A stretch of DNA of 64,000 bases, taken from Halopseudomonas yangmingensis. Lineage in GTDB: Bacteria > Pseudomonadota > Gammaproteobacteria > Pseudomonadales > Pseudomonadaceae. This document shows positions 27,333 through 35,869 of the stretch, in pieces. The translations under genes and the position numbers were made by a program. Under the pieces are notes generated by a model. The model searched no databases. It worked only from the letters and a program-made list of their open reading frames with translations, and had not been told where the DNA came from. The stretch is taken from NCBI RefSeq assembly GCF_900114825.1, contig NZ_FOUI01000001.1, forward strand, positions 393,067 through 457,066, in the 5' to 3' direction. The stretch's first letter is position 1. Every line of letters begins with the position of its first letter.

Positions 27333-28088
27333 TCACCCCCGTCCTATGTAAGGCATTTGAGTAGCCATCAGTGTCATGAATTGCACATTGCTTTCCAGGG
27401 GCAGTCCGGCCATCTGTACCACGGCGGCAGCAACATGCGCGACGTCCATGACCGGCTCGACCGCCAGTTGACCGTTGGCCTGGGGAATGCCTTGCTGCAT
27501 CGGTTCAGCCATCGCTGTGGCCGCGTTGCCGATATCGATCTGGCCGCAGGCAATGTTGTACTTGCGTCCGTCCAGCGCAGTGGCACGTGTGAGGCCTGTC
27601 ATGCCATGCTTGCTGGCGGTATAGGGGGCAGAGTTGGGGCGTGGCACCTGTGCCGAAATCGAGCCGTTATTGATGATGCGGCCTCCCATGGGGCTCTGCG
27701 CCTTCATCAGTCTGAAGGCGGCCTGGGTGCACAGGAAGGCGCCGGTCAGGTTGGTGTCCAGTACCTGCTGCCATTGTTCGGGACTCAGGTCCTCCAGAGC
27801 CACTGCCGGTGCACTGGTGCCCGCGTTGTTAAACAGTAGGTCCAGTCGGCCAAAACGGGTGCGGGTATGCTCGAACAATCGGCCGACGTCGTCGGCATCA
27901 CGAATATCCGTAACCTGCCAGTCAGCATTGCCAGCCAATGGCCCGGCTTTTCCCAGCGTGGCCTGAAGTTTTGCGGCGTTACGGCCGCAGAGCATTACCT
28001 GCCAGCCGGCCTGCAACAGTGCCAGCGCACAGGCCTGGCCGATGCCACTGCCGGCACCGGTGATCAGGGCAACTTTCGGATGGTGCAT
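27333..28088 (-). CDS. SDR family oxidoreductase
   Basis: A 251-aa NAD(P)-dependent short-chain dehydrogenase. The cofactor motif is [12 protein letters not shown] near the N terminus, NNAG is in [11 protein letters not shown], the catalytic Ser is in [13 protein letters not shown], and YTASK supplies Tyr and Lys. The substrate is unknown. The start [13 protein letters not shown] follows GGAGACC. It lies between the secreted hydrolase and the TetR gene on the minus strand, with a terminator separating it from the hydrolase. Confidence 0.88.
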   Translation of the reverse strand: MHHPKVALITGAGSGIGQACALALLQAGWQVMLCGRNAAKLQATLGKAGPLAGNADWQVTDIRDADDVGRLFEHTRTRFGRLDLLFNNAGTSAPAVALEDLSPEQWQQVLDTNLTGAFLCTQAAFRLMKAQSPMGGRIINNGSISAQVPRPNSAPYTASKHGMTGLTRATALDGRKYNIACGQIDIGNAATAMAEPMQQGIPQANGQLAVEPVMDVAHVAAAVVQMAGLPLESNVQFMTLMATQMPYIGRG

Positions 28089-28143
28089 GAAAGGTCTCCG
28101 CCTGGTGGGATGAGGGCGCATCATACCCCAGTCTGTCTGCAGC

Positions 28144-28170
28144 AAAAAAATGGCCGCATTGCTGCGGCCA
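28144..28170 (-). terminator. Intrinsic terminator after the secreted hydrolase
   Basis: Eight-base stem TGGCCGCA / TGCGGCCA with loop GCAA on the minus strand, followed by seven T. It lies 26 bp beyond the hydrolase stop. Confidence 0.88.
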
Positions 28171-28195
28171 GAGGAGCACGGTAAAGCCGGTTGTT

Positions 28196-29056
28196 TCAGT
28201 TGATACCCTTGCGTTGAACGGTCCAGGCGCGGTCGCTGCATAGGCCGCAGCGGGTCCCGTAGAACAGGCTTTGGGCGTTGCTGTCATTCATCAGATGGTA
28301 ACGGAACCAGGCTGTTGCCGGGCCGCGATAGCCACCACCGTTATTGGCTGGTTCAAAGTGTCCGGCACTGTTCAGCTCACCCCAGAAGACCGGCACGTTG
28401 GCATTGCGGTAGACAGGGGCGGCATTCAGGGTAGGGGAGGCGATGCTGTCGCGACCTCCGGTCTGCAGGAACATCGGACCATTCTGTTGCCTCTGGGAGC
28501 TGCTGCTGTGGCCAAGCCCCAGCGTATAGGGCTGGAAGGGGGCAGTGACGCTGATGCGACGATCCTGGCCGGCCATGATGGTGCCGCCCCCGCCCTGCGA
28601 ATGGCCGGCTGCGCCAATCCGGTTAATGTTCAGTTTGCCGGCAAAGGTACCTGTGCTGCGGTTGTGCTGATTGACCATATAGTCAACACAGCCAAGCATT
28701 TCCTGCCCGGTCCCGGCATTGCTGGTATTGGCTGCAACCACAACGAATCCGTGACTGGCCCAGTGGGTCAGCAGTGCGCCATATCCGCTGGGCGAGGCGC
28801 CTGTGCCGTTGCCCCAGACAATAATCGGATGCAGGCGTCCGTTTTCGCCGAGTGTGCGCGGACGGTAGACAGTGCAATCGCGCCCGGCACTTTCAGAGGT
28901 GGTTGTGAAAGGGCCGCTGCGGCTGAAATCGCTGACGGCAGGGAAATCCGAACCGCCACTGCCGGGTGTGCCGGTGTCAGGGTTGCTGGCGTGACTTTGG
29001 CTGGAAAGAAGCAAGCCGGCACTCAGGCCGGCGACGAGAAAAGCGTGATATTTCAT
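28196..29056 (-). CDS. Secreted cutinase-like alpha/beta hydrolase (putative polyester hydrolase or lipase)
   Basis: A 286-aa exported hydrolase. The signal peptide is residues 1-23 ([18 protein letters not shown]). A glycine/serine-rich linker and an alpha/beta-hydrolase core follow. The predicted triad is Ser153 in the nucleophile elbow GHSQGGGG, Asp203 in GGRDSIASP and His233 in SAGHFEP. The GxSxGG elbow, the oxyanion-type stretch [14 protein letters not shown] and the HFEP histidine resemble bacterial cutinases and polyester hydrolases. Cys270 and Cys273 near the C terminus could form a disulfide. Triacylglycerol lipase or polyhydroxyalkanoate-type esterase are the alternatives. It is a single gene with its own terminator. 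Confidence 0.8.
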   Translation of the reverse strand: MKYHAFLVAGLSAGLLLSSQSHASNPDTGTPGSGGSDFPAVSDFSRSGPFTTTSESAGRDCTVYRPRTLGENGRLHPIIVWGNGTGASPSGYGALLTHWASHGFVVVAANTSNAGTGQEMLGCVDYMVNQHNRSTGTFAGKLNINRIGAAGHSQGGGGTIMAGQDRRISVTAPFQPYTLGLGHSSSSQRQQNGPMFLQTGGRDSIASPTLNAAPVYRNANVPVFWGELNSAGHFEPANNGGGYRGPATAWFRYHLMNDSNAQSLFYGTRCGLCSDRAWTVQRKGIN

Positions 29057-29229
29057 TGAAGGGTACCTTGCTGACATTGTGGTTGTTGTAACAGCTGTAC
29101 CCGAGACCCACCTGTCTGACTGCATGGCAAGTTTAAGGCTCAGGGTGAGTCAGAATGTATCTTTTGTTTTGCATGATGCAATTCGCCTGAATGTGTGAAG
29201 TGGCAGTGTCATGTCACGCCAGGCGACAG

Positions 29230-30156
29230 TCAGGAGACAGGTGACCTGGCACTGACACCTTCAAGCGTTGCGAATGAGGTGTCCTTGGCTGTCAGAAGAA
29301 AATCCTGCAGGTAGGACATTTCAAGCATGTCTTCGCGAACGGCGGCGTACAGGGTGCCGTAGAGCCCCTTGTCACCTAGCGGTACGGCGCTGACATACCC
29401 ACGCTGCAGATACTCTGCCAGTGCCCAGTTGGGCAGGCAGCTCACGCCGCGCCCGGAGGCTACCAGTTGCAGCATCATGACGGTTAGCTCGGCGGTGCGA
29501 ACTGCTGCCGGTTCGACATTTGCCGGATCAAGGAACTGCTTGAAGATATCCAGTCGATCGCGTTCAACCGGATAGGTGATCAGTGTTTCGCCAGCCAGAT
29601 CAGCCGGTTCTGCCCACTGGCGGCTTGTCAGCGGATGCTGGTTGCTGATGGCCAGTAATGCTTCATAGGTGAATAGCGGGACGTAGCTGATTCCGGCGAG
29701 TTCTTGCGGGTCAGAGGTGACCACAAGGTCCAGATCGCCGCGCGCCAGTGCCGGTAATGGTGCAAAAAAGAAACCGGAGGCAAAATCCACCTCTACTTCT
29801 GGCCAGGCATTGCGGAACTGATCGATCGTCGGCATCAGCCATTGGAAGCAACTGTGGCATTCGATGGCCATGTGCAGTCGGCCGGCCTGGCCGCCGGCCA
29901 GGCGTTGCAGGTCACGTTCGGCCTGGCGCATTTGTGGCAGCAGGTTGTCGGCAAGACGCAGCAGGCGCAGGCCGGCGCTGGTAAAACGCACAGGTCGGGT
30001 TTTGCGCACGAACAGTGGCAGGCCCAGGCGTTCTTCAAGGTCCTTCAGTTGATGCGAAAGCGCTGACTGGGTCAGATGTAATCGCTCGGCGGCCTCGACC
30101 AGACTGTCGGCTTCACGCAGGGTGGTCAGGGTGCGCAGGTGACGAATTTCCAGCAT
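29230..30156 (-). CDS. metR: LysR-type regulator MetR
   Basis: A 308-aa activator of methionine biosynthesis genes that uses homocysteine as coactivator in enterics. The N-terminal winged HTH is MLEIRHLRTLTTLREADSLV ... LTQSALSHQLKDLEERLG. The effector domain contains the MetR-typical LHMAIECHSCFQWLMPTIDQ, DLDLVVTSDP and LITYPVERDRLDIFKQFL. Identity to E. coli MetR is obvious along the full length. A perfect MetR box lies 44 bp upstream of its start in the intergenic region shared with rlmM. No metE or metH is in the window. Confidence 0.93.
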   Translation of the reverse strand: MLEIRHLRTLTTLREADSLVEAAERLHLTQSALSHQLKDLEERLGLPLFVRKTRPVRFTSAGLRLLRLADNLLPQMRQAERDLQRLAGGQAGRLHMAIECHSCFQWLMPTIDQFRNAWPEVEVDFASGFFFAPLPALARGDLDLVVTSDPQELAGISYVPLFTYEALLAISNQHPLTSRQWAEPADLAGETLITYPVERDRLDIFKQFLDPANVEPAAVRTAELTVMMLQLVASGRGVSCLPNWALAEYLQRGYVSAVPLGDKGLYGTLYAAVREDMLEMSYLQDFLLTAKDTSFATLEGVSARSPVS

Positions 30157-30199
30157 GATGATCTACCATGAGAGAATTAGATGCATAAGGGTATCATGT

Positions 30200-30212
30200 T
30201 GAATTATTTTCA
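30200..30212. promoter_or_regulatory. MetR binding site
   Basis: TGAATTATTTTCA fits the MetR consensus TGAA-N5-TTCA with A/T at the centre. It lies between divergent metR and rlmM, 14 bp before the rlmM start, and so could serve metR autoregulation or control of rlmM. Confidence 0.75.
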
Positions 30213-30226
30213 TTAATGAGGTGTTG

Positions 30227-31282
30227 ATGAACGAGTTGCTACTGCATTGTCGTCCCGGGTTCGAGATCGAGGCTGCGGCAGAGATTGAGGGCCGGGCATC
30301 TGCCTGTGGTATTTCCGTGCAAACACGCCAGCGCAAGGGTGCCGCATTGGTAGAGGTGTGTTGTGCTGATGCGGCAGATGCAGAATTGCTGATGCGCTCG
30401 CTTGAGTTTCGCCGGCTGATTTTTATCCGTCAGTGGGCCCGTGGCAGCTGGCTGCAGGTAGATCCTGCCGACCGTATCACGCCTATCATCCAGGCTTGCG
30501 CCCGCGGGCCGCTGGCCAGTTGCCTGTGGTTGGAAACCGCTGACAGCAATGAGGGCAAAGCCATGGCCGCGTTGCTGCACAAGCTTGAAGGGCCGCTGAC
30601 CCGTCACCTTGAAAAAACCCGCTTTGTGCGGCCAAAACGGGAAGAGTTGCCACGCCTGCATGTTTTGGCCGAGTCGGGGGTGCGGTTGTTTGTTGGTTGG
30701 TCCTGGGCTGACAACGCGGCGGCTTGGCCGATGGGTATTCCGCGTCTGCGTATGCCTCGCGAGGCTCCCAGTCGCTCAACCCTGAAACTGGAGGAGGCCT
30801 GGCACCATTTCATTCCACGCGATGAGTGGGACAGTCGTCTGGCACCGGGGATGACGGCTGTGGATCTTGGCGCAGCCCCCGGTGGCTGGACCTGGCAGCT
30901 GGTGAACCGGCATATGAAGGTGGTGGCGGTTGATAATGGCCCTATGGACAAACGCCTGATGGATAGCGGTCAGGTTGAGCATGTCCAGGCGGATGGCTAT
31001 CTGTACCGGCCGCGACGGGCGGTTGACTGGATGGTGTGCGACATTGTCGAGAAGCCGGCACGCAGCAGTGCCCTGCTGGCCCAATGGCTGACCCGCGGTT
31101 GGTGCCGTGAGGCGGTGATCAATTTCAAATTGCCAATGAAACAACGTTACCTTGAAGTACAGCGTTGCCTCGAGCATGTGCACGAGGCGCTGGAGCAGTC
31201 AGGTATGCGCGCTGAGCTGAACTGTCGGCAGCTGTATACCGACAGGGAAGAGGTAACCTGTCACGCCCGCAGGTTGAAGTAG
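30227..31282 (+). CDS. rlmM: 23S rRNA 2'-O-ribose C2498 methyltransferase RlmM
   Basis: A 351-aa cytosolic enzyme that methylates C2498 of 23S rRNA. The N-terminal ferredoxin-like and THUMP domains cover about residues 1-155. The Rossmann methyltransferase domain has VDLGAAPGGWTWQLV as SAM motif, and the catalytic tetrad members include Lys in NFKLPMKQRY and Asp in WMVCDIVEKP. The start MNELLLHCRPGFE follows TGAGGTG; GTG 30221 is also in frame. It is convergent with the next gene, 22 bp away. Confidence 0.95.
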   Translation: MNELLLHCRPGFEIEAAAEIEGRASACGISVQTRQRKGAALVEVCCADAADAELLMRSLEFRRLIFIRQWARGSWLQVDPADRITPIIQACARGPLASCLWLETADSNEGKAMAALLHKLEGPLTRHLEKTRFVRPKREELPRLHVLAESGVRLFVGWSWADNAAAWPMGIPRLRMPREAPSRSTLKLEEAWHHFIPRDEWDSRLAPGMTAVDLGAAPGGWTWQLVNRHMKVVAVDNGPMDKRLMDSGQVEHVQADGYLYRPRRAVDWMVCDIVEKPARSSALLAQWLTRGWCREAVINFKLPMKQRYLEVQRCLEHVHEALEQSGMRAELNCRQLYTDREEVTCHARRLK

Positions 31283-31304
31283 GGCGCACGTAGTCTATGG
31301 CAGA

Positions 31305-31589
31305 TCACAGCGGCTCCAGAAGGGTAATGCGCTCGGGTTCCTGCAGCATGGCTGCAAACAGGCTGATGTATTCGAGACGCTCTGGAGAGTTCTCCCAGCG
31401 TTCCCATGAGTGACGGTTTTGCCAGGTAACCATGATTACCCGATGATTGGGACGCTGAATATCGCGGAATGACTCGCCGGAAATGAAACCCGGAGATTGA
31501 AGGGTGGCCTGCAGCACCTTGCGGGCGATTTCCTCGTAGGGTTGTTCGAGGCCTTCGGCAATGATGCGTTCGATCAGCACTTTGATCAT
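31305..31589 (-). CDS. Antibiotic biosynthesis monooxygenase (ABM) domain protein
   Basis: A 94-aa dimeric ferredoxin-like protein: [29 protein letters not shown] and [20 protein letters not shown] fit the ABM fold. Members range from quinol monooxygenases to haem-degrading enzymes; nothing here decides which. The ATG at 31589 follows AAGGAACC. It is divergent from tusA with about 105 bp between them. Confidence 0.85.
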   Translation of the reverse strand: MIKVLIERIIAEGLEQPYEEIARKVLQATLQSPGFISGESFRDIQRPNHRVIMVTWQNRHSWERWENSPERLEYISLFAAMLQEPERITLLEPL

Positions 31590-31694
31590 GGTGGTTCCTT
31601 GGGGCTGGGCAGGTGGGCCGTCCGATACGTTGGGCAATTGGCAAGCATCGGTTTTTACAGGGATAATCCTGCTTCATTGGACGGGTATTTGACA

Positions 31695-31943
31695 ATGGTT
31701 GAACGTGCTGAAAATGCTATGACGGTTCAGTTGGATACTCGGGGACTCTTGTGCCCCGAGCCGGTGATGATGCTGCACAATGCCGTGCGGGATCTTGAAG
31801 ACGGCGATTTGCTTGAAGTCTTGGCCTCGGATCCTTCAACGCAGCGGGATATTCCCCGCTTTTGCAGTTTTCTCGGGCACGCCCTGCTCGAGCAGGCGGA
31901 GACAGAGGGTGAATATCGCTACCTGATCCGCAAGGGCGTCTGA
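31695..31943 (+). CDS. tusA: Sulfur carrier protein TusA
   Basis: An 82-aa cytosolic sulfur carrier. [20 protein letters not shown] holds the acceptor cysteine in the CPxP motif, followed by [17 protein letters not shown]. In E. coli TusA takes sulfur from IscS and feeds TusBCD-TusE-MnmA for 2-thiouridine in tRNA, the same wobble base that MnmC completes. The ATG at 31695 was preferred over 31719 because only the first has a purine-rich sequence upstream. It is convergent with the DUF3080 gene, 6 bp apart. Confidence 0.92.
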   Translation: MVERAENAMTVQLDTRGLLCPEPVMMLHNAVRDLEDGDLLEVLASDPSTQRDIPRFCSFLGHALLEQAETEGEYRYLIRKGV

Positions 31944-31949
31944 TCTGTC

Positions 31950-32993
31950 TCAGGGTGTTTGTCGGCCCGGCTGCAGGCCGCACTGCTCCAGCAGTTGTTG
32001 CCAGTTGCGGGTGTGTCGGGTCACTTCAATCTGCCAGCCATCCCATAAGGCCTGCTCATTACCCTGCAATCGTCGCAGATAATTGTCGGTGGCAGGGGGT
32101 ATGTCGGGAACCGCCTGCAGGTCTGCCAGAGCCCTGGCCCAAGGCTCGCCAAGACGCTGCAGATTGGCCAGTTGAGGCTGTATCTGCTCGGCCCAGGGGC
32201 CGTTGAGAATATTCAGCATGACCTGTGCTTTGGGTGTGGGGCGTCCTTGCGGACATAGTCTTGCGGCCCGGGGTGACTCAAGCAGCGCTGAGGCCTGCTG
32301 CAGGGTGTGGCGCAGCCGCAGCAGGCTGTGAATCAGTTCGCCACTGCGGCTGCGCTGCATGGCATCAAAGAGCATATCCATGGCGGCCTGATCCCTTGGG
32401 GGGCGGGCAGGTAGCCCTTTTCCGGTGTCGGCCAGATGCTGTAGCGCCTGCACACCCAGATCGACTGCAGGTACTTCGGTCGGCAGTGGCTGGTCGGCAA
32501 AACGCAGGAACTGTTCAAACTCGCTACTGCCATTCAGGGCATTCCAGAAAACCCGATGCAGGCTTTCCCTGCGCTGCTGGGCAATGTGTTGCAGCTGTTG
32601 CTGCAGGTCAGCGTTTTCGGTTTGTCCGTGCAGTCGCTGCAGGCAGTCATTGACACTGTGTAATAGTTCACCGTCAGCCGCCAGTCGATGACTGGCGGGC
32701 ATCATGCGCCCGAGACTGCTGTTGCGCTGGCTGAGGTGCTGTTGCAGGGCGCGGCAGTGGCGAGCTTCAACCAGCAGCTCAAACAGGCCCATACGTAACG
32801 GAGGAACCTCCAGCAAGCGCTGACGGCGCTCGGGCAGGCGATATTCGCTGAGATCCTGTTCGGCAAAGGGGGTATGGGGAACCTCCAGCACCCGTGACAA
32901 GCGTTGCAGGTAATCATCCATCTGGCGTGCCGCCGGTGGTTGCGGCTGGCAGCCTGTCAAAAGCAGCAGTATTACAAGCCAGAGCTTGCCCAT
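31950..32993 (-). CDS. DUF3080 family lipoprotein
   Basis: A 347-aa predicted outer- or inner-membrane lipoprotein: MGKLWLVILLLLTGCQPQ gives a signal peptide with lipobox LLTGC (lipidated Cys16 by count). The mature part is almost wholly helical, rich in Gln, Leu and Arg, with GLFELLVEARHCRALQQHLSQRNSSLGRMM, a stretch typical of DUF3080. The function is unknown. The start 32993 was chosen because it gives a proper signal peptide; 33017 would add eight residues before it. Confidence 0.85.
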   Translation of the reverse strand: MGKLWLVILLLLTGCQPQPPAARQMDDYLQRLSRVLEVPHTPFAEQDLSEYRLPERRQRLLEVPPLRMGLFELLVEARHCRALQQHLSQRNSSLGRMMPASHRLAADGELLHSVNDCLQRLHGQTENADLQQQLQHIAQQRRESLHRVFWNALNGSSEFEQFLRFADQPLPTEVPAVDLGVQALQHLADTGKGLPARPPRDQAAMDMLFDAMQRSRSGELIHSLLRLRHTLQQASALLESPRAARLCPQGRPTPKAQVMLNILNGPWAEQIQPQLANLQRLGEPWARALADLQAVPDIPPATDNYLRRLQGNEQALWDGWQIEVTRHTRNWQQLLEQCGLQPGRQTP

Positions 32994-33133
32994 TGCCGGT
33001 CTTCCTGTGCTGGCCAAGGCTGAATTGCAGTGTCTCTCGCAACGGCTATGCTGTCATCCCATGTTCGCTCTGATCGCAGGGCATAAAGGGTAATCAGTGT
33101 GATGGTCGCCGTGTGTCGGGCAGGAGGATAGGG

Positions 33134-34096
33134 ATGAGATTTCGACTGGAACAGCGAGATCAGCTTCAGCGCTGGGCCGAGCAAGGCTTCTTCACGGCGG
33201 ATGAGTGGCAGCAACTGCGGGAGCATAATCGGCTGCAGCCGGATTCGGATGAGTGGCGCGGATTATTGCAACAGCTCAGTGTCTGGGCGGGCGCCATGGC
33301 GCTGGGTAGCGGCATGATCTTCTTTCTCGCCTTCAATTGGGCGGATATGTCGCGTTTTTTAAAGCTTGGCCTGGCCGCTGGATTGCTCACCGGCATGACC
33401 CTGATGGCGGCCTGGCTGGCTGACAGCTTGCTTGCCCGCAGGGCAGTCCTGTTTGGCTGTGCGCTGGTAACTGGCGCGCTGCTGGCACTGATCGGGCAGA
33501 TTTACCAGACCGGCGCGGATGTTTGGCAGTTATTTGCCGTTTGGGCGCTTTTGATGTTGCCCTGGGCGCTGCTGGCGCGCTCCAGTGCTTGCTGGCTGCT
33601 CTGGGTGTTGGTATTGAACCTGGCACTGGGACGTTGGCTTGCATTGCATGCAGTTGGCTTCTGGCGACCGTCCGATCAGTTGGTTTTATTGCCGGTCGCC
33701 CTGAATCTGCTGCTGTTTCTGCTGTTTGAAAGCCAGTCGTCCCGCTTGTTACAGCAGCCCCGGCTGTGGCTGGTGCGGGTGACCGGATTGCTGGCACTGG
33801 TGAGTGTTCTGCCGGGGGCGCTGATGGCCTTCTGGGATAGCGCGTTCATCGTGCAACTGCTGGCCTGGGGCGGGCTCTGTGCGTTGGGCATTCCCTGGTG
33901 TCTGAAAGGGCGGCGTGACCTGCCGCTGCTGGCTGTGCAACTGTTCAGTGGCGTGGCGGTGGTGGCCTCGGCACTGGGCCGTGTGCTGGAGGCGCTGGAC
34001 GGTTTTCTGTTGTTCAACGGGCTGGCGCTCTGGGTGATCCTCGGCAGCGTGCTGGTATCGGTATGGTTGCAGCGCTTGCATCGGGAGCAACACTGA
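33134..34096 (+). CDS. DUF2157 membrane protein
   Basis: A 320-aa inner-membrane protein with a soluble N-terminal helix pair (LEQRDQLQRWAEQGFFTADEWQQL) and about nine helices. The segment WAGAMALGSGMIFFLAFNWADMSRFLKLGLA is typical of DUF2157 (split here by loops). The function is unknown. The ribosome binding site is AGGAGG. It overlaps the next gene by one base (TGATG), so translation of the trio is coupled. Confidence 0.88.
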   Translation: MRFRLEQRDQLQRWAEQGFFTADEWQQLREHNRLQPDSDEWRGLLQQLSVWAGAMALGSGMIFFLAFNWADMSRFLKLGLAAGLLTGMTLMAAWLADSLLARRAVLFGCALVTGALLALIGQIYQTGADVWQLFAVWALLMLPWALLARSSACWLLWVLVLNLALGRWLALHAVGFWRPSDQLVLLPVALNLLLFLLFESQSSRLLQQPRLWLVRVTGLLALVSVLPGALMAFWDSAFIVQLLAWGGLCALGIPWCLKGRRDLPLLAVQLFSGVAVVASALGRVLEALDGFLLFNGLALWVILGSVLVSVWLQRLHREQH

Positions 34097-35160
34097 TGAA
34101 TCCACAGCAACGCCAGCAATTGCTGGCAGGTCTGCAGCAGGATGGGTTGCTTGATGCCGACCGCCAGGCGCAGTTACAGGGTGAGCAGCCCACTGCCTGG
34201 TGGCTGCAGCTGCTGCTGGCGCTGGCTGCCTGGGTGGCGGCACTGTTCATCCTCAGTTCGCTGATGGCGCCGCTGTTGCTGATTGGTAATGGGCCGGGTG
34301 TGCGGGTGCTGTTTGGCGTGCTGTTGCTGATCGCCTGTGGCTGGCTGTTCCGCCAGCCTGGCGCCTTTGTGCAGCAGCTGGCGCTGGCGTTCTCGCTGGC
34401 CGGTCAGGCCTTGCTGGTCTTTCCACTGGTGGAGCTGTCAGATCAGCAGCGGTTCGATCTGCGCACGCTGGCCAGTGTGGCTGCGGTGCTGGCCGCTATG
34501 CTCTGGTGGTTGCCAGCCAGTTCGTTGCACCGGCTGCTGTGCAGCCTGCTGGTACTGGGCAATTTGGCGGTACTGATCGAGGCCGGTAACGGGCTGGCAG
34601 TCTATGCCCTGCTGCTGGCTGGGCTGACCGCGTTTGGCTGGTTGAGCCGGGCTGACTGGTGCGTCTGGCCGCAGGCGCGGTTTATCAAGCCGACCCTGCA
34701 TGCGCTGGGGCTGGTGGCGCTGGGGCTGATGCTGTTCGGTCATCAGGCCCTGCAGGAACGGCTCTGGCAGTTTTACTCTGGCGGCACTGTGACGCACTGG
34801 TTGCCGGTGTTCTATCGCCTCGGGGCGGTTGTCCTGCTGCTGGCAGTGGTCTGGCGGCTGAGCAGCACCCAGTCGCTACAGCAGCGGCTATTGCTGCTGC
34901 TGGTATTGGCGATGGTTGGCTGGTTTACCCATGCCGCGCCGGGTTTCTGGATCAGTGCCGCACTGGGGCTGGCGGCCTGGCAGGGTGGCAGTCGGCTGTG
35001 GAGCTGGCTGGCGTTGCTGGCGGCGTTGGCCTATCTCGGTGAGTTCTATTACAGCCTGCATATGACCCTGCTGCACAAATCCTTGCTGCTGATGGGCGTG
35101 GGTGTGTTGCTGTTGGCTGTGCGCGGCTGGATGGCCTGTGGCATGCGGGGGTGGCGATGA
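34096..35160 (+). CDS. DUF4401 membrane protein
   Basis: A 354-aa protein of about ten helices with a short soluble N terminus (MNPQQRQQLLAGLQQDGLLD) that mirrors the N terminus of the DUF2157 protein before it, suggesting related architecture. FLYIxx-like helices alternate with short loops. The function is unknown. It lies in the middle of three overlapping genes: one-base overlap before and ATGA overlap after. Confidence 0.85.
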   Translation: MNPQQRQQLLAGLQQDGLLDADRQAQLQGEQPTAWWLQLLLALAAWVAALFILSSLMAPLLLIGNGPGVRVLFGVLLLIACGWLFRQPGAFVQQLALAFSLAGQALLVFPLVELSDQQRFDLRTLASVAAVLAAMLWWLPASSLHRLLCSLLVLGNLAVLIEAGNGLAVYALLLAGLTAFGWLSRADWCVWPQARFIKPTLHALGLVALGLMLFGHQALQERLWQFYSGGTVTHWLPVFYRLGAVVLLLAVVWRLSSTQSLQQRLLLLLVLAMVGWFTHAAPGFWISAALGLAAWQGGSRLWSWLALLAALAYLGEFYYSLHMTLLHKSLLLMGVGVLLLAVRGWMACGMRGWR

Positions 35161-35675
35161 GTCGGGTCGGCTTTCGATGGGCACTGTCGGGTGCCTGGCT
35201 GCTGGTAATGCTGGCCGCGCTGTGGGCGGTGACGGGGCATGAACGTACCCTGCGCGAGGGGCAACTGGTGTTGCTGGAGCTGGCGCCGGTGGACCCGCGC
35301 TCGCTGATGCAGGGTGACTATATGGCCTTGCGTTTTGCGGTTGACCGGCAGTTGTCGGCGCAGTCCGGCTGGCCTGAACAGCCGAAGGCGGGGGTGCCTC
35401 GCTATGCCTGGTTGCGGCTGGATGAGCAGCGGCGTGCCGAGCTGGTGGCGGTGGGCGATCAGTTGCCGCCAGCGGGTGATGTGCTGGCGATGCGGGTACG
35501 CCGGGTCGAGGCGGGCTACAGCCTTGGGCCGAATGCGTTCTTCTTCGAGGAAGGGCAGGCCGAGGTGTTTGAGGCGGCGCGCTGGGGTGCTTTCCGTGTG
35601 GCGGCCGATGGCACGGCCCTGCTGACGGCGCTGTATGACCAGCAGCTGCAGGTGCTGGGGGAGCAGAAGCGGTAG
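35157..35675 (+). CDS. GDYXXLXY domain protein
   Basis: A 172-aa protein with one N-terminal membrane helix (GAWLLVMLAALWAVTGHE) and a large external domain. It carries the family motif as GDYMALRF after LELAPVDPRSLMQ. The C-terminal half has a beta-rich pattern ending ALYDQQLQVLGEQKR. It is the last member of the DUF2157-DUF4401-GDYXXLXY trio, a combination that recurs in bacteria, as I recall, and is likely to form a membrane complex. The function is unknown. Confidence 0.88.
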   Translation: MSRVGFRWALSGAWLLVMLAALWAVTGHERTLREGQLVLLELAPVDPRSLMQGDYMALRFAVDRQLSAQSGWPEQPKAGVPRYAWLRLDEQRRAELVAVGDQLPPAGDVLAMRVRRVEAGYSLGPNAFFFEEGQAEVFEAARWGAFRVAADGTALLTALYDQQLQVLGEQKR

Positions 35676-35716
35676 GGTATTTCTGCACCAAACATCAGGG
35701 TACAGGGTGTGTGCAA

Positions 35717-35826
35717 GCGTACTGTCAGGCAGCCGCTTCCGGACACGCCGTAAACCCATCCCTGGGGGCTCGCCGCTAGCCATCCCTGGCTATCGACGGT
35801 CCGGAATCAGCTGCCTGACAGCACGC
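35717..35826. repeat. ERIC-like palindromic element, copy 1
   Basis: An imperfect palindrome of about 110 bp between two convergent genes. The core 35737-35806 is bounded by TTCCGGAC and GTCCGGAA and holds an inner hairpin TAGCCA/TGGCTA. Outside the core an unrelated 11-bp perfect inverted repeat (CTGTCAGGCAG at 35722-35732, complement at 35811-35821) extends the stem. It may work as a bidirectional terminator. The remaining bases of the 194-bp gap show nothing else. Confidence 0.8.
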
Positions 35827-35869
35827 ATCGGTTCGACTGCAGAGCAGGTACAGATGATTGCTCTGCTTG

